The notes below the pieces were generated by a model. It was not told where the DNA came from and ran no database searches. It worked only from the letters and a program-made list of their open reading frames with translations. The position numbers were made by a program, and so were the translations under genes. 64,000 nucleotides of DNA from Serilophus lunatus (taxonomy: Eukaryota; Chordata; Aves; Passeriformes; Eurylaimidae), in the NCBI GenBank assembly GCA_013399895.1, contig VXBA01002665.1, forward strand, positions 148,154 through 212,153, in the 5' to 3' direction. Shown here one piece after another: positions 1 to 13,282 of the stretch (position 1 is the stretch's first letter; every line of letters begins with the position of its first letter).

Positions 1-1100
1 GTCTGCCTTTTTACATGTGGTGCAAAAAGACTGCACAGAAACCACCAAGAGAGACACTGAAATTTGAATAATTGACTCTTACCATAATTTTATAAAAAAT
101 CTTTCTTAAAACTAGCATATGGTGCTAAAGACATAGATCATCATTTGTTAGAAACAAATTCCAATTAGCTTATTTACATCTGTAGGACAAATCTTTCTGT
201 TCACTAAATAACCTTTCAGCTGATTCTGATTCTTTCTGCCGTATTAATGCTCTGTGTTTAAGAATTCTTTGCACTTCTCAGATTAATACTACCCAGCCTT
301 TCACTAATAAAACAATCTTTTTCCTTTGCCCTTTCTAAGTTGAAACTTATGCAAATTATATCCAAAGATATAGTCTTTGGATTGATTCCCCACTGATGGA
401 CAGGTAATTTGCTTTCTCTGTGTCAGGCGATGCCACCCTCACACAGATGCTTGAAAGCTGGTTCAATTTTCTTGATTGTCAGTAATGATGACATCTGTTA
501 GCCTGATTTTACCCCAGCACCGTGCAAGGATTTTATTATTTTACAAAGCTTATTCATCTTAGCTTTGCTGATGCTCTTGCTCCTGAAAAATACAGCATCA
601 CTACAGTGGTGTTGAAATTACCAGACAGATTTTAAAAAGAAATCTGGTCTTTCATGGCAAATATAGGGTGGCATGAGCTAATCACCAAATTGCCCAAAAG
701 CCGTACAGACAGAAGTGTGGCCTGACGGTGCCACAGAACATGCAGGGAAGCATGTGACATGAATTCATCCGATGTCAATCTACAAGGGATCATTTGGTGG
801 CTTATTGCCCTACAGCCTTAACAAAAGAGTGTTTGGAAAATTGTGTTTATAATGTGATTTTTTTCTTAGGTGAAAAAACACCTTCCTGGAACACTTTTAG
901 AGATGTCTGGACTTCTTCCAGAATGAGGAAATGCTGATACACAAATGCTCAAAGCCGCTATGACCAATCAGTAATGGAATCTCTCCCATGGGATGATTAA
1001 CAAGATCTAGCATGTTCAGAAGAGAACCGCTGCATATGGCCCTTTCTTTGGAATGTGCAAAGTTTTGAGTTGGAACTTGCATTTTAGTTCTAAAGAATTA
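1..1100. other. Unique AT-rich DNA, no feature seen
   Basis: I see no repeat, RNA gene or convincing exon here. Open frames are short and interrupted on both strands. It reads as ordinary non-coding (intergenic or intronic) DNA. Confidence 0.6.
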
Positions 1101-1111
1101 GGAAAAAAAAA

Positions 1112-1530
1112 ATGTAAAAAAGTAAAGAGTCTGTAAAATTAGAGTAAATAAAGTAGACACTTCAATAGTTATAAGATAAAAGTTAAGCAAGTATAGCAAG
1201 ATTCTCAAAGTCTCCTAAAGCTTTGTTGCTAAGAAAGTGGCTGAGAGACAGGGAAAGGGAAGAACTCTAGCTTCATCCCTGCCCATGTCTAGGCAAAAAA
1301 AAAGGCAGAGAGTGGGGAGGGATCTTAAGACAAAGACCAATCAGAGACCAAAGATATACCCACTGTAAAAAGAGTATTTAAGATAGATTGATCCCGTGAG
1401 ACAAGGAGGGAGAGGGAATTTTAAATTCTGTAACCTTCCCTCCCAGGACACTAAATAAAACATACCTATCTCAAAACTCATCTGAGTTGTGAATGTAAAA
1501 TCACTGAGTCAGTTTGCCCTTCCATATAAC
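1112..1530 (+). mobile_element. Candidate degraded retroviral LTR
   Basis: This stretch has the ordered promoter and polyadenylation signals expected of an LTR on the plus strand: a CCAAT box at 1337-1341, a TATA-like TATTTAAG at 1375-1382, and AATAAA at 1454-1459. The roughly 75-bp spacing between TATA and AATAAA suits a short R region. A TG start near 1112 and an end near 1530 are guesses. I found no target duplication, primer-binding site or retroviral frame beside it. A chance cluster of signals, or a host promoter, remains possible. Confidence 0.35.
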
Positions 1531-1533
1531 AAA

Positions 1534-1551
1534 CTGCCAGAATTCTGGCAG
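1534..1551. repeat. Perfect 18-bp palindrome
   Basis: CTGCCAGAATTCTGGCAG reads the same on both strands and sits just after the candidate LTR. It could be a chance palindrome or a dimeric binding site. No function is implied. Confidence 0.8.
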
Positions 1552-2720
1552 AACTCTAAAGTAACCAGGGTAAAGGGTTCACTTACTCTTTCTTCCTTTG
1601 TGCTGGTGCAGTGTAGTAGAACTAATTGTCTCAAGTGGTCTCCCACAGCATGGATTTCCATTCCCCAGATGTAGGCAAAGCCAGTGGAAAACCCCACTTT
1701 GTTCCTCCTCCACACTATTCTATTCCATAAGAACTGAACAACTAGTGGTTTAAAATTATTATTATCTAAATGAACATAGTTTCTAGAGGCCCTGGTCACA
1801 GTTAAGACTCTGTTGGATCTCAGACTTTTTGAACACACTGCAACAGTCTATCCCTTTGCGCGAAGACTTTGCAGTGCCAATTGATACAAGTGGAGCGGAG
1901 CAGAAATTACTTTTCTAGGTAATTCAGGAGGTCAAAATAATTTACAAATCTCTCTTATCCTCCAAACTCAGAATATTCATCAGGCAGAGCTCTTCAAAAG
2001 TGCTTAACACTCAGTTTTGTGATTTACTGTAAAAACAATTGATTAAAATAAAAGTGGGGAAGAGTCTTCTGAATACAAATGGTGTTTCTCCCCTTAAATA
2101 AAGAAATAAGCCAAGTAGGTAGGATGGTTCCCAAAACATGTTGTTGACATCTTAAAGGGACAATCTAGGAATTTTAATATTTTCAATAGCTTCAAATAAT
2201 ACTTTTGGCTGTCATTTACCCCATGAGGCTCCGATAGCAGAACAGTTGGTCCTAGCCGCTTGTCAGAACTTTCAGAAGGTAAGACATGAGTTTTTGTCAT
2301 TGTGTTTTGTACACAGAACTCAGCTGCTTGCCACTGTTTTTCTCTCCTCCATCTCCTCTGGTAAGACAAAAAGCCAGAAAAAATGGATTAAGCCCCATGT
2401 CTGGGGGGAGGCAGTCTTGTTATTAAACTTGGAAACAGTATTTTCACCATTAATTGATTTTGTGGCATCCTTTGCTGCGAAAGAATGAGCTTTTTAAAAT
2501 AAAACTTGTTAATGGACTTCTAAAATCAAGCAACAAAGAAATTACTAGGACAGAGACAGGGAATATACAGCAGAGGTAAAGAAGCATGTGTTGTGGAAGG
2601 ATTGGAGCTCTTTCTCAGATCTGCTACTGAATCATGCCAGTCAAGAACAGTATTTATTTTCATTGTCTGTAGATTAGACTTTAAATCATTAGTTAGAAAC
2701 CTTCTGTAAAAACTTTCTAG
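1552..2720. other. Unique non-coding DNA, no feature seen
   Basis: The sequence is AT-rich. No CR1 or LTR hallmark was found, and the frames are short and overlap on both strands without any recognisable domain. Confidence 0.55.
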
Positions 2721-2724
2721 AGGT

Positions 2725-3112
2725 CATAGAATTATAGAATCATGGATAGTTTGGGTTGGAAGGAAACTTTAAAGGCCATCTAGTCCAATGCTCCTGAGGG
2801 GACACCTACTAGATCAGGTTACCCAAAGCGCTGCTCAACCTAGTCTTTAATGTTTTCAGGAATGGGGCTTCTACCATTATTCTGGGTAACCTGTGCCAGT
2901 GTTTCACCAAACTCTCGTTAAAAAATTTCTTCTTTAGATCTAATCTAAATGTACTTTTATTTAGTTTAAGACCTTTAACCCTTATCCTGTCACTATAGGC
3001 CCTGCCCATCTTTTTTGTAAGGCCCCTTTATGTACTGAAAGGCCACAATAAAGGTCTCCCGAAAGTCTTCTCTTCTCCAGGCTGAACAACCCCAATTTGT
3101 CCAGGTCAATGA
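2725..3112 (-). mobile_element. CR1 LINE 3' fragment
   Basis: The plus strand begins with repeated 'atagaat' units and 'gtttgggttggaagg', then 'ccatctagtccaatg', 'aacctgtgccagtgtttcacc', and near its end 'cttctcttctccaggctgaac'. These are reverse-complement landmarks of the avian CR1 3' UTR and the end of ORF2, so the element reads on the minus strand. It is 5'-truncated, as most CR1 copies are, and is interrupted by stops and indels. Confidence 0.93.
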
Positions 3113-3597
3113 CATATGTCTCTGTAATATATGATGTTCTACCAGGGCTGCACATATGCAATAATATTACATATTCATTTCAGAAGAAAGAATCCTCACA
3201 AAACTACAGAAATTCACTATTTCTAAGGCAGTCTTCATTGCATATACTGCATACACTGAGGAGTATGTAATAACAGTAAACTGCAAAAAAGCCACAAGGC
3301 CTGTCTGTAGCTTACTCACAGATATATGAGTAGACTTCTCAAAATGCATTTATAAAACAGTTGTAGAAAGTAAAATCATTTTGCAAAATTAAAAGAAGAA
3401 AAGAAAAAACACAAGAAGCTTCCACTGGTTTAGCTGTTGTCAGGGTTTAAACACTAAAATAACCATACCTTGAGAAATTTAACTTTGCTTTCCAACACAT
3501 TTCTATTATTCAGGAATATGAGAGCTCAAATAGTCAAATATGAGTATTGGAGGTATTAAATAATGATTGGTAACGAATAATGAGGGAGCTTATAATA
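3113..3597. other. Unique spacer between CR1 copies, no feature seen
   Basis: AT-rich sequence with short A-runs. It has no recognisable repeat family or reading frame. Confidence 0.5.
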
Positions 3598-3599
3598 TA

Positions 3600-3857
3600 A
3601 TCATAGAATGGTTTGAGTTTGAAGGGTCCCTAAAGATCAACTAGTTCCATCCCCCTGCCCTCAGCAGGGGCACCTTCCACTAGATCATGTTGCTCAGAGC
3701 CCCATCCAGCCTGGCCCTGAACACTTCCGGGGATGGGGAGTACACAATCTTTCTGGGCAACCTGTGCCAGTGACTCACTACTCTTATTGTAAAGAACTTC
3801 TTCGTAATATCTCACCTAAATCTACACTTCTTTAGCTGAAATGGCCTCAAGTTGCAC
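3600..3857 (-). mobile_element. CR1 LINE 3' fragment (left arm of inverted pair)
   Basis: It starts 'tcatagaatggtttgag' and continues through 'ctagatcatgttgctcagagccccatccagcctgg' (in pieces) to 'gtaaagaacttcttc', the reverse complement of a CR1 3' end. Its truncated 5' end abuts, without a gap, the 5' end of another CR1 copy on the opposite strand. Confidence 0.92.
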
Positions 3858-4103
3858 CAATGGAGTTTTAAATTAGATTTTAGGGAAATTTTCTTCACTG
3901 AAAGAATCATTAGGCAGTGGGTCAGGCAACCCAGGGGAGTGGTGGAGTCACAATCCCTGAAAGTGTTCAAAAAGCCTGTGAATGTGACAGCTGGTGGTAT
4001 GTTTACAGAGGAGCACAGTGATACTGTGTTGATAATTGACCTCAATGAACTTAGAGGTCTTTTCCAACCTTAACTATTCTATTTTTCTATTCTATCCTAT
4101 GAT
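3858..4103 (+). mobile_element. CR1 LINE 3' fragment (right arm of inverted pair)
   Basis: On the plus strand it runs from 'ttagattttagggaaattttcttcactgaaaga' (in pieces) through 'ggtcttttccaacct' to ATTCTAT-like terminal repeats near 4075-4100, which is the CR1 3' terminus. Together with the copy at 3600-3857 it forms a head-to-head inverted pair of about 250 bp per arm. Confidence 0.92.
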
Positions 4104-5560
4104 GAGACATTAGAGCCTATAGCTTTGTTTTCATTCCCATAAGAATTTCATACCCCTGCCTCTTGGGAAGCAAGGCAGTAGTTCATATCAAAGATTTAAT
4201 ATGCTATGCAAGGACCTTTTTCACAGAAATGAAGTCTGGAGGCCACAAAAGAGAAAGGAAACAGTGGAAGCTAAAAATAAAAAAGTCAGTCACTGTCCTA
4301 AAATGTGATGTACTTTTACTTTCATACCTAGACAATTTCCAGGCACAGAAGGGCAGCAGACCTTGTTTTACTGAGCACATATACATAACCATGACAAGAA
4401 GTGCTTACACACCAAAAGCTTCAATTAAAGAAGAAGTGAGACAAGCTTTTCTTCACTCTTCTTCAAATTTTATTATGTTTGATGTTCACCCTTTGGCCCC
4501 AAGGCTTAATGTATTAAGGTCTGTCTCAGAATAAGTTCCCTTCTCATTCACACAGAAATGGGCAAATTCACCTTTCCTTCAAAGTGAAGTGGGCACCACC
4601 TCTCATTAACGTGGCATTTAATCACACACAGCAGGTGTCATCCTGTTTACAAGGAAATGTCATATTGCGGAAATGTGTCATTAATATTAATTGTAAATAC
4701 TTGTATTCATGAAAATTAATGGTAAGTTGTTTGTCTTCTTTCAAAATTAGGAACAGAGAGAAATGAGGAAGATGAATAACAACACACATGATAGATATAG
4801 ATGTATATAGCTACATAAATACAATAGAGTAGCAAATCTCACCCATTGTTTGAGTCTCAGGGATCCAACAACCTCTCCTTGATTTGTTCTGCTTCCCTCT
4901 TCCAGATTGACTTCTTCACAGTAAGGCAAGGAGAAGACATTATGTCATCTCCATTTTCACTTCCAAGTTCAAGACATCATATGGCATTATGAGCTCAAAC
5001 TTGAGAGATATCTGAACACAAGTTTTCTATAACCATTACAAGGGGAAATGCAGATATTTGCAGATGCATTGGATGTGTTTTTTTTTAAACTATAGATCCC
5101 AGTAATGAAAGAATAAACAACCACCAACTGTATTTATGAGCCCATTAAAGGAACCATCTAAGGAAACTGCAGTTAAAGTCTGTTTATCACTGTTTGTGTA
5201 CACAGCTTCCAGAAGCTTAACTTAAATGAGCTATAAAAAGGAAAACAAGCTATTTCCAAACAATTCTCACAATTGAAATAATAATTAACAAGTAAATCTA
5301 GCAACTAAAAAAGAAAGTCAGAAGAGGCTGTGTGTCTTACTCTGTACAAGGGATCCCAAGTCCAAACTTGGCACAGACAAGAACCAATATGCTGGTTCCC
5401 GTGGAGTTATGCCATAGCCATGCCATCCCTTAGTGGAGCTAGATCCAGTTAACAGCCTGCTCCAGTGGACATGAATGGGCCGAATAATCCACCATGTTGT
5501 ACTTGAGATTGAAAAGAGGAGGGAAGACAACCTGGTTTAAGAGAGGGCACAAATGAGATT
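4104..5560. other. Unique non-coding DNA, no feature seen
   Basis: No repeat hallmark was recognised. The longest frame (about 120 codons near 4163-4534 on the plus strand) has no recognisable domain and no splice context that I trust. Confidence 0.5.
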
Positions 5561-5561
5561 G

Positions 5562-5700
5562 AAGGTATCATTCCCCTAGAAGCATTCAAAAAACATGTGG
5601 ATATGGCACCTGGGGGCGAGGATTATTGGTGAACATGGTGGTGCTCAATCAGTGGTTGGATTTGATGACTTTGGGGGTCTTTTCCAACTGTAAAAATTGG
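5562..5700 (+). mobile_element. Short CR1 LINE 3' fragment
   Basis: The stretch 'ccctagaagcattcaaaaaac' to 'ggggtcttttccaactgtaa' matches the last part of ORF2 and the 3' UTR of CR1. The terminal octamers are eroded. It is strongly 5'-truncated, and its divergence suggests an old copy. Confidence 0.85.
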
Positions 5701-8700
5701 AATATCTTGGCTGGGACAGTTTTTATACAGTACCCGGAAATACACATTGCCTTTTGGAACAGGTGACCTTACCAATACCGAAGATACTTATTGACTATAG
5801 CTGATAGGTAACAGAAGTAGAATTCCCAAAAAGAGCACACAACACAAGAGATCAAACTTCTCAGATCTCAGAAGTATCTTAACCCCCGTGAAGAGAAGAA
5901 TGTTAACATATGAAACTTAGCTCACAGGCTGTATTTCAGATATTCTCCTCTCTTCAGGTATTCCTATCACCTACCTTAGGCATTCTCTGTTAAGCATTTT
6001 GTTTTGAGATTGTCACACCCCTCATCAACTGCAAAATGACTTAATCTATTTGAGAGTCTGGACCCTAATGTATTTTGACCCATGTGTAAATTTTACTATG
6101 TTCTTTCTTGCCTCTTTCAGTACCTAAAAATTGTCACCTCAGCTGTTATCCCAATTCCATTCCCACACAAATGAGTGCTGACCAACGTGAGGAATTGACA
6201 GATATTCCAAAAATACTCTGAGAACTATCAAAATCTTTTTACCTCCGCTGAAGCAGCAGTGACAAGCACAAATACATCTCGGACTTATGTTAAGGAAAAT
6301 GTTAACAGGCTTGAAAGGAACATCAAACAAATTATGATGTTAATATTAAAGCAGATTAAATAAGTCACAGTACATTAAATTACTTTTTCTGCCTTTGCAT
6401 ACTCTTCAGGTGCTGCTAGGCTGAAAACTATATGGTACAATTCTGTTTTCTAGGAAAGAAAAGCCGTAGAAATTTGGAATTTGCACAAATCTATGGGAAC
6501 TGAGACTGTAGCATTCAAAACACTGATTTTTTTTCACCTGAATAATGGGGATATTCAGTGAGTGAAGTGTCTTTCTCTTTACAATAACATGTCTTTACAT
6601 TTAAAATGTATCTAGCTTGAGAACAAGTCCGTAAGTGGCTACTTATGCTGAACATTATAATGCAAAGTTCTATTAAAGTGAGGTTTCAAGGCAAGACATT
6701 TATATCCTGTCAAAAGATATATGGGTAGTGAAAAAATATTTACCATCTCCTAGATAACAATTCTTCTTTTGAGCTGTTTTATCCCAGTGCAGCTATGTAC
6801 ATCATCTTGAGTTTTTCAGGTTGATTATCAGCTGATGATTCTCAGATATTCAGAAACACATTTAAATCTGTAACTGTTATTTCACCTCTTCATTCAAGAA
6901 GGAAAAAGCAGCAGTTAAATGTCTAACTCCTTTGGTGTTCTGTTACCAATGTGCCTTTGTAGACCTCAATTTTAATCTTTTAGAGTTAAAAAATAAAAAA
7001 GGCAACCCGTGCATTTAATCCAATTATTAAAATATTGAGTGCATCCACTCTGAAAGCACTGAGATGCTTTTTTTTTGTAGCAATTTTGCTGAATATAAAT
7101 GTATATAGTGTGTCACTCCTGAGGAAGAGAAAGCACCATTCCCAGTTTCAAATTGTGGCACAATGAACTCCATGCAATCTTAAATTGAGGATCGTAATGA
7201 ATTATATAAATATTAGATTGTTTGGCTCATATTCGGTGGATGTCCCAGCATTTAGTCCAGAAAGCACTGCATGGAAAATGTTATATGCAAATGTTATAAT
7301 TATATTTCATTTTATTTTGTAAGATGGAGGAGGCCAAGACTGTTGTTCTGCTTTATTTCTAATGCAGTCTGAATAAGTGGGCAAAATTCAAGGGATTATT
7401 GTATTCAATTTGCTTAAGCAAAGAAATTAGAGATCAGGATTTGAATAAAAATGTGATAATTTTTAAAATTTTCCTCAAAAATTCTTAGAAAGTTGAATTT
7501 TTTTTTTTTGCATCTTCAGTTGTTTTCAGTTCTAGTTCGTCCAGTGTCATGCTTTCTAACAGACCATGACTTCATAAGAAAATAATCAACAATAAAACCA
7601 GACTACTTACACGAAGGTTACATTTATACTGATAAATTACATTTATGCGACATTGAGACTGATAAACAGCACCAGAAAGTATTCTCAGGGACTGAGTTTC
7701 AATCCACTCTACAGGTAAGCTGCTGCAGCAGCCCCTGGCCATGCTTTTGGCCACAGTGTGATTACTGCCCACCTGAGCAATTTCTGGGAAGTGTTTAGGA
7801 GTTAGCCATGCATCAGCGATCACTCTCAATAGGCGTTTTGAATGCAGTCATCTTGTAACGGAGGCTGAGAGGTTTTCACACTATCTTCTTGCCAGTAGTC
7901 TTTATCACTGGAAAACAGTCCATACCATATTTAATGCACGAGCCAATAGGTGGGCCAAGAGTACAGGTATTTGAGATTTACATAAATTAACTAGTTGCAA
8001 TACATTTTAGATATAAGAAGTATTCAGATCCTATGACCACAAGATAGTTGTTCACATAGGCAGTGCCCTGGGACTGCACTTTAATTAGTTAAGAGTATCC
8101 TTATCTGATTCCTTTTCACTGTCAAAGAATCTCTGTTTAAGGAGAATAAATAGCCTGCATGGATACACAGTTAAACAGGAAATATACTAACTGTGACATA
8201 GTGTGTAGGTGTCAGTTATTTAGAGGGTGTTATTCCTGAGATCAAACATGGCAAGACTGCTCCAGTTTTTCCTGGAGTATGTTGGCTTCATAGGACTTCT
8301 CTGTCTATTCAGTTTCAATGAACACATGCTAGTGTAATAGCTCTTAAGGTATTTGGATTTTTTTCTTTAGTGTCTCAACCTTTAGGAGCCCTTGATCACA
8401 TGAAAATCATCAATCTCATTGTTGATAATGGATTTTTCTAGGTCTTGTGATTTTGGGCAGTATGGATAGGGGGAAGAGAATAATGAAAAGGCAAATACTG
8501 CACTCTTCAAAGCTGTTGAGAAAGAGTAGGGAACTGTATCTTAACTAATCATGATTCTTACTCCAACTTAAGACTGGAGGTGGGAGAAGAAATGTGATAT
8601 TATTTATGAATGTCTAGACAGCATAGCAGTGCATCTTAGTCCCATGTTACAATGTAGCCAAGTTCATGTGCTGGTATTAACTTATGAGTTGATATTAGTT

Positions 8701-11335
8701 TATATGTTGCCATTGTAACACATTTCCATAGAGATTCTAACCTCCCTGAAAAATGATTACCTCTGATCTCCAACACTTTTTCCGAATTAAACAATATTTT
8801 TGATAAACATCTGGCAAAACAAATAGACAAAAGTGCTATTGTGTAAGGATTTTATCTGTAGCATCATTTGTCCCTTTACATATTTCAGATAGCTCTTGAT
8901 AAAATACTTCTCTTTGCTGCTACACTACCACTAACTGACTGACCATGTAATAAGTATGAAAGCTCAGTAATTATGTGCTTGATTACTGAATATTCTTTTC
9001 TGAGCTTCACTACAAAGTCATTTAATTTATATTATCATTGATTACCCCATTCTTAGGTATTAATTCACTTTGTGTCTATATATGTAACCTGGGATCACCA
9101 GTTAAAAATATGGTAGCAGCCTTCTCTCTGGAATACACCAGTTGCACAAATCATGAAACATTGTTAAGTATATGGCTTATTTTCTTATATCTGATTACTG
9201 GCAGATGGGACTGCACCCTGCTGGCTGCTCTGCCCTCTGTGCCAGCTACTTGCACTGTGACCCTGAACTTTCTCTCACCCCCTCATGACTACCACTGATG
9301 TATTCTGTAAAGACTCTAGCAGAGGTAGCTGCTATTCAAATAAATAGTCTTGTCCTAGCCTTGAAAATTCCAGTCTTTGACCAGGAGTCATCATCTATCA
9401 TTGTCCTAATAGTTGACTTCTTTATTTGTCTTTAAGCTTAAGTCTCAATCTGTGTCCAAGCCCATATCTTCTTACCATCCCACTTGCACAGAGGCAGGCT
9501 AGGGATAGGATGCTGAGCATATTAAGTGTAAACGTCTACCTCTGATTAGAACAAAATTATTGCTTGCATCCTTTGTGCATGATTATCTCCATTCTCCAGT
9601 TTTATAATATTTTCCCCGAAACTTGGTTTTCTTTAATATACAGTGATGTTCTTTAATCAGTACAACTTGCTTTTTTATTCATATATTATTTGTATTTTGC
9701 AAATTCAGTGTCTGACTGGCTACCATATGAATCAAGGAGACTAATATTTTCTTTTAATAAAATACTATCTGGTTCATCTATTTTATTTTTCGACTTCTGG
9801 AATTTGTGCAGGAACATATGCATTTGGTCTTGGTCTGGTTAGTTAATTTTAAGTACTGTACTTAAATGGGTCTTTATTTCTTGAAAATGGTCATCTTTGT
9901 TTCTTTGCTTCATCTGTATTTTATGAATTTCAGTCCCAATATTTATTTGAACATAGACTTTTTAATGATACATTCTTTATTTCCAAGTCATCTCTCTTAC
10001 TACACTCATGTTGCTCATCATCTTCTCATCACCATCTTTTCCTAGAACTCTCCAGCTTTATGTTTTACACTGGCAATTTTCTTGTCTTCAGCAATCAAAG
10101 GCTTTCTAGAGTGATTGTTCTCTGTCCCTGATGGAATCACCCACATCTCTGCTTTTCTCGTCTCCTCCGATTGCTTCCCTGCAGGACTCAAAGAGAATAT
10201 TCTAGCTTTGGGCACAACAGAATGTTCTCACTGTATGTTCAAATATTTTAGGGAAGCATTAAAACTGTCCTGTGGTTTTTAAAGCTGTTTTCAATGTCAT
10301 GTGCATGGTGAGGAATAGTTTCACCTGGAAAACTTGAGCATTTTAGACCTTGTATCATCCAGCACATCATGGCACATAAAAAGCATTTCATAAATTGAAT
10401 TTCATCATTTTTGACATAGCATTTTTATACTACAGGACTTCTCTATTAGTAAACAGTAGTGCATGTGGCATATGTGGAAGAAAATCCAGTTACTTTAGAA
10501 GAAAATTATTTTAATTTAGATGCAACCAAGGCTTGCCTGTGTTTGGCAGAATCGTATTTGTCCTTAGCTAGCACAGAGAAGAGCAGGATCCCCATAACTT
10601 TTGCAGAGCTATAACAATTTACACCAAATAAAATGCTGCCAATAACTTCTGGGGAATAAGAGACCAAGACAGAGTTCTATTTGACCATTCCAACGAGGGC
10701 ATTCTTAAAGATTTCTTCTTTCCAGAATTCTAATTTTCTTCTTTTTGTAACCTTTCTGGATAATGGTGTTGTTTTTCTCAGACTTTACAATGCTCTCAGG
10801 TAGGGAATTCCTTCAATGCCCCGACACAGCAACTGAATTCTAACCTGTATCCTAATTCCATCACCTCAATAATTTCATGCTGGAGAGGATTTTTGCTGTG
10901 TGTTTGTTTGCTTGTTTTTGTAGATGCTTTATCCCTTATTCCTAAATCCTGAAAGAAAATCACCAAACTAAACAACAGACCAGATTAGGAAAGTGTCTGG
11001 TGACACAGAAAAAGCCTACCAAGACTGAACAAGCATATGAGGCAATGATGCACTGCTAGCGACCAGCTGCCTAATTGCTGTTGGCTACACCTGTCTTTAC
11101 CTTGTTCCGTGTGACCAGGAACCAGACTTGGCCTCTGTCTTTTGGGTGCAGATGCCAAAGTGAATGAAGTTCTTTCCCACTCCAGGATTTCTCCAATTGG
11201 CAAGTATTAGCTTTGATCTACATTGAATCTAGGAAACTCTGGAGATTATCTGTAGTATGGATGACATCGGAGTGGATCAGCTTTATTGTACAGATATACC
11301 TACTTGTGAATCTTTTCATTATTCATTATGAGGGT
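5701..11335. other. Long unique AT-rich stretch
   Basis: I see no CR1, LTR or RNA gene across this 5.6 kb. At 7611-7864 on the minus strand there is a locally GC-richer segment flanked by an AG acceptor-like and a GTAAGT donor-like site. Its open frame contains a stop near the acceptor side and no recognisable domain, so it is not called as an exon. The remainder is interrupted in all frames. Confidence 0.5.
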
Positions 11336-11337
11336 GT

Positions 11338-11672
11338 AAAGATGGAGTCAGACTCCTCTCAGTTGTGTCCAATAAATTGAAAAAAGGTAATGGACACAAA
11401 TTGAAAATCAGAAAATCATGTTTCAATTTAAGAAAAATCAGTTCTACTCAGCAGGCTGTCAAATTCTGGAATTGGTTGTTACGGAGTGGTGTGGAGACTT
11501 TCTCAAGACACAGCCTTGAGACACCTGATGTGTCTGATCCTACTTTGAGGTCTTCAAGGCTGTGGATGTGCCAAAACATAGCACTGAGAAATCTCCTCTA
11601 GCTGACACTGCTTTGAGATCTTCAAGACCACAGACTTCAAAAGGTCACTTCCAGCCCTCAAGATTCCTTATT
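11338..11672 (+). mobile_element. Diverged CR1 LINE 3' portion
   Basis: It begins 'gatggagtcagactcctctcag' (in pieces) and passes through 'aattctggaattggttgtt' to 'ggtcacttccagccctcaag', the order seen in CR1 3' ends of the subfamily with a 'cagcctcaac' tail. A segment 'ctttgag(g/a)tcttcaag' occurs twice, at about 11540 and 11610, pointing to a small internal duplication. The terminal octamer is nearly lost, so this is an old copy. Confidence 0.82.
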
Positions 11673-13278
11673 TTACTGTTATAAAAAAAGTGAAAAATCT
11701 TGCCGCATTTTCTTTTTCCTGGCAACTTTCTTTCCCCAACTGAATGTGAATAATTGTTTGGATATTACAGACTATGGAATTTTTATTTAAAACATTAGAC
11801 TTACCCTTTTTTTTCTTCTTTTTTTTTTTTTTTTTTGTTACTTGACTGATTCATAGTCCATTCGTAAAATATTTTTATTGAAATGATATGAAGGTGAGTT
11901 TGTTCCATATCATTCTACCATGACCACATTACATATTAGCCAGAACAAAAGCTCTAAACAAAATTTAAAGTTCTGTTGGTTTGTATATTACCACTCATTT
12001 TTACCATTCATTTCAGTTGTAAAATATGTGGCCTCCTGCCAGCATTGTTGTGCCAGCATCCCATATGAATGTTAAGTAGGCAACAATGATGCACTATAAT
12101 TACAGTGCTTGAAATGATTGGAAATAAATTGGCACTCCAATTATAGATGCACGAAAGAGGCTTCAGTATATCACAGTCAGTCCATTAATTTCTGAAATAG
12201 CTCAGGCGATCTCACTATTTCAGTGACATTCGTTATTCACTGCTGCAATGAATCACGGTGAACAGTGGCAGGGACCTAGAAATTAACAAGTTGAAGGACA
12301 TCTGAAAACAAAAGAACCTAAAATCATTTCATGTTACTTTGTGCTCCGAAGAGAAAATAACCTCGAAATTCAGTATTGAAACCTTTTTGCTGCATTTTGA
12401 GAAAGAAAATGTTAATGCAATTTTTGGTCTCACCCAATGCCTTCAGTCAATTTACACAGTATTCCAACTGAGCACGGAAATAATTTTATGGCAATCTGCA
12501 CAGTAAGCACATCCCCATTTCTACAGTGTACTACAAATATTTTAATGGGAAACTCAGGACTGCAAAGGTAAATACTACATGTTATGTTTGCTTATCTCAG
12601 CAGGTTACTTCTCTCAAGATAGAACATTATTAACTTGATATTGGTAAACCAGTCCAGGTGATATGAGAATTGGGCCTGTGACAAACACTTATGCTTAACT
12701 CCATCTGTACAGAAACTTCACATCTTTAATATTTTCTGTGCATGGATTCATCCAAGTTGCCCCTTTTAATTTACCCTGAGCCCTAAAGATGTTTTGTTTT
12801 CCCTGATCATGTGCTGTGAAAGGTTACTGTCAACTCATCATTAGTCCACTTTCTCTGAGGCTGCACCTGAGTAAAGGAAAAAGAGGAAGAAATAACAGCA
12901 CTGAAAGAGAGAGGAGAAAGGCTGTCTCCATTCAGGTATCTACCAGTGGCCCTGTTGCTGGTCTCTACCAGCTCTGTGTGTAGTTAAGTTGAGGAGATGG
13001 AAAGAGATATAAGAGAGATAGGACATATAAAAGCTCCAGAATCTTTGGCATTTGGAATTAAAAATGGTTCTTGAAAATATTATTCTCTTCTGCCTTGTTC
13101 CATTACCCATGCCAAATGAAGGTAACTACAATGACTGCTCAAGAAAGCTCTTTCAGGTGACAGAACTCCTAAAAATTCCAACTTCTTGTAGAAAGTTCTG
13201 GCACTCAAGAAAAGGACATCCAATTCAGTCAGCTGTAACTCATAGAAATTGAAGATGGGAAAAGGGAATGTGAAACAG
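11673..13278. other. Unique DNA with one poly-T tract
   Basis: A T-rich tract lies at about 11816-11836. Otherwise this is ordinary AT-rich sequence in which I recognise nothing. Confidence 0.55.
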
Positions 13279-13282
13279 AAGT

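Noticed and set aside
7611..7864. Possible minus-strand exon with acceptor-like and GTAAGT donor-like flanks
   Set aside because: The longest frame has a stop near the acceptor side and no recognisable domain. Splice-like sites of this quality occur often by chance.
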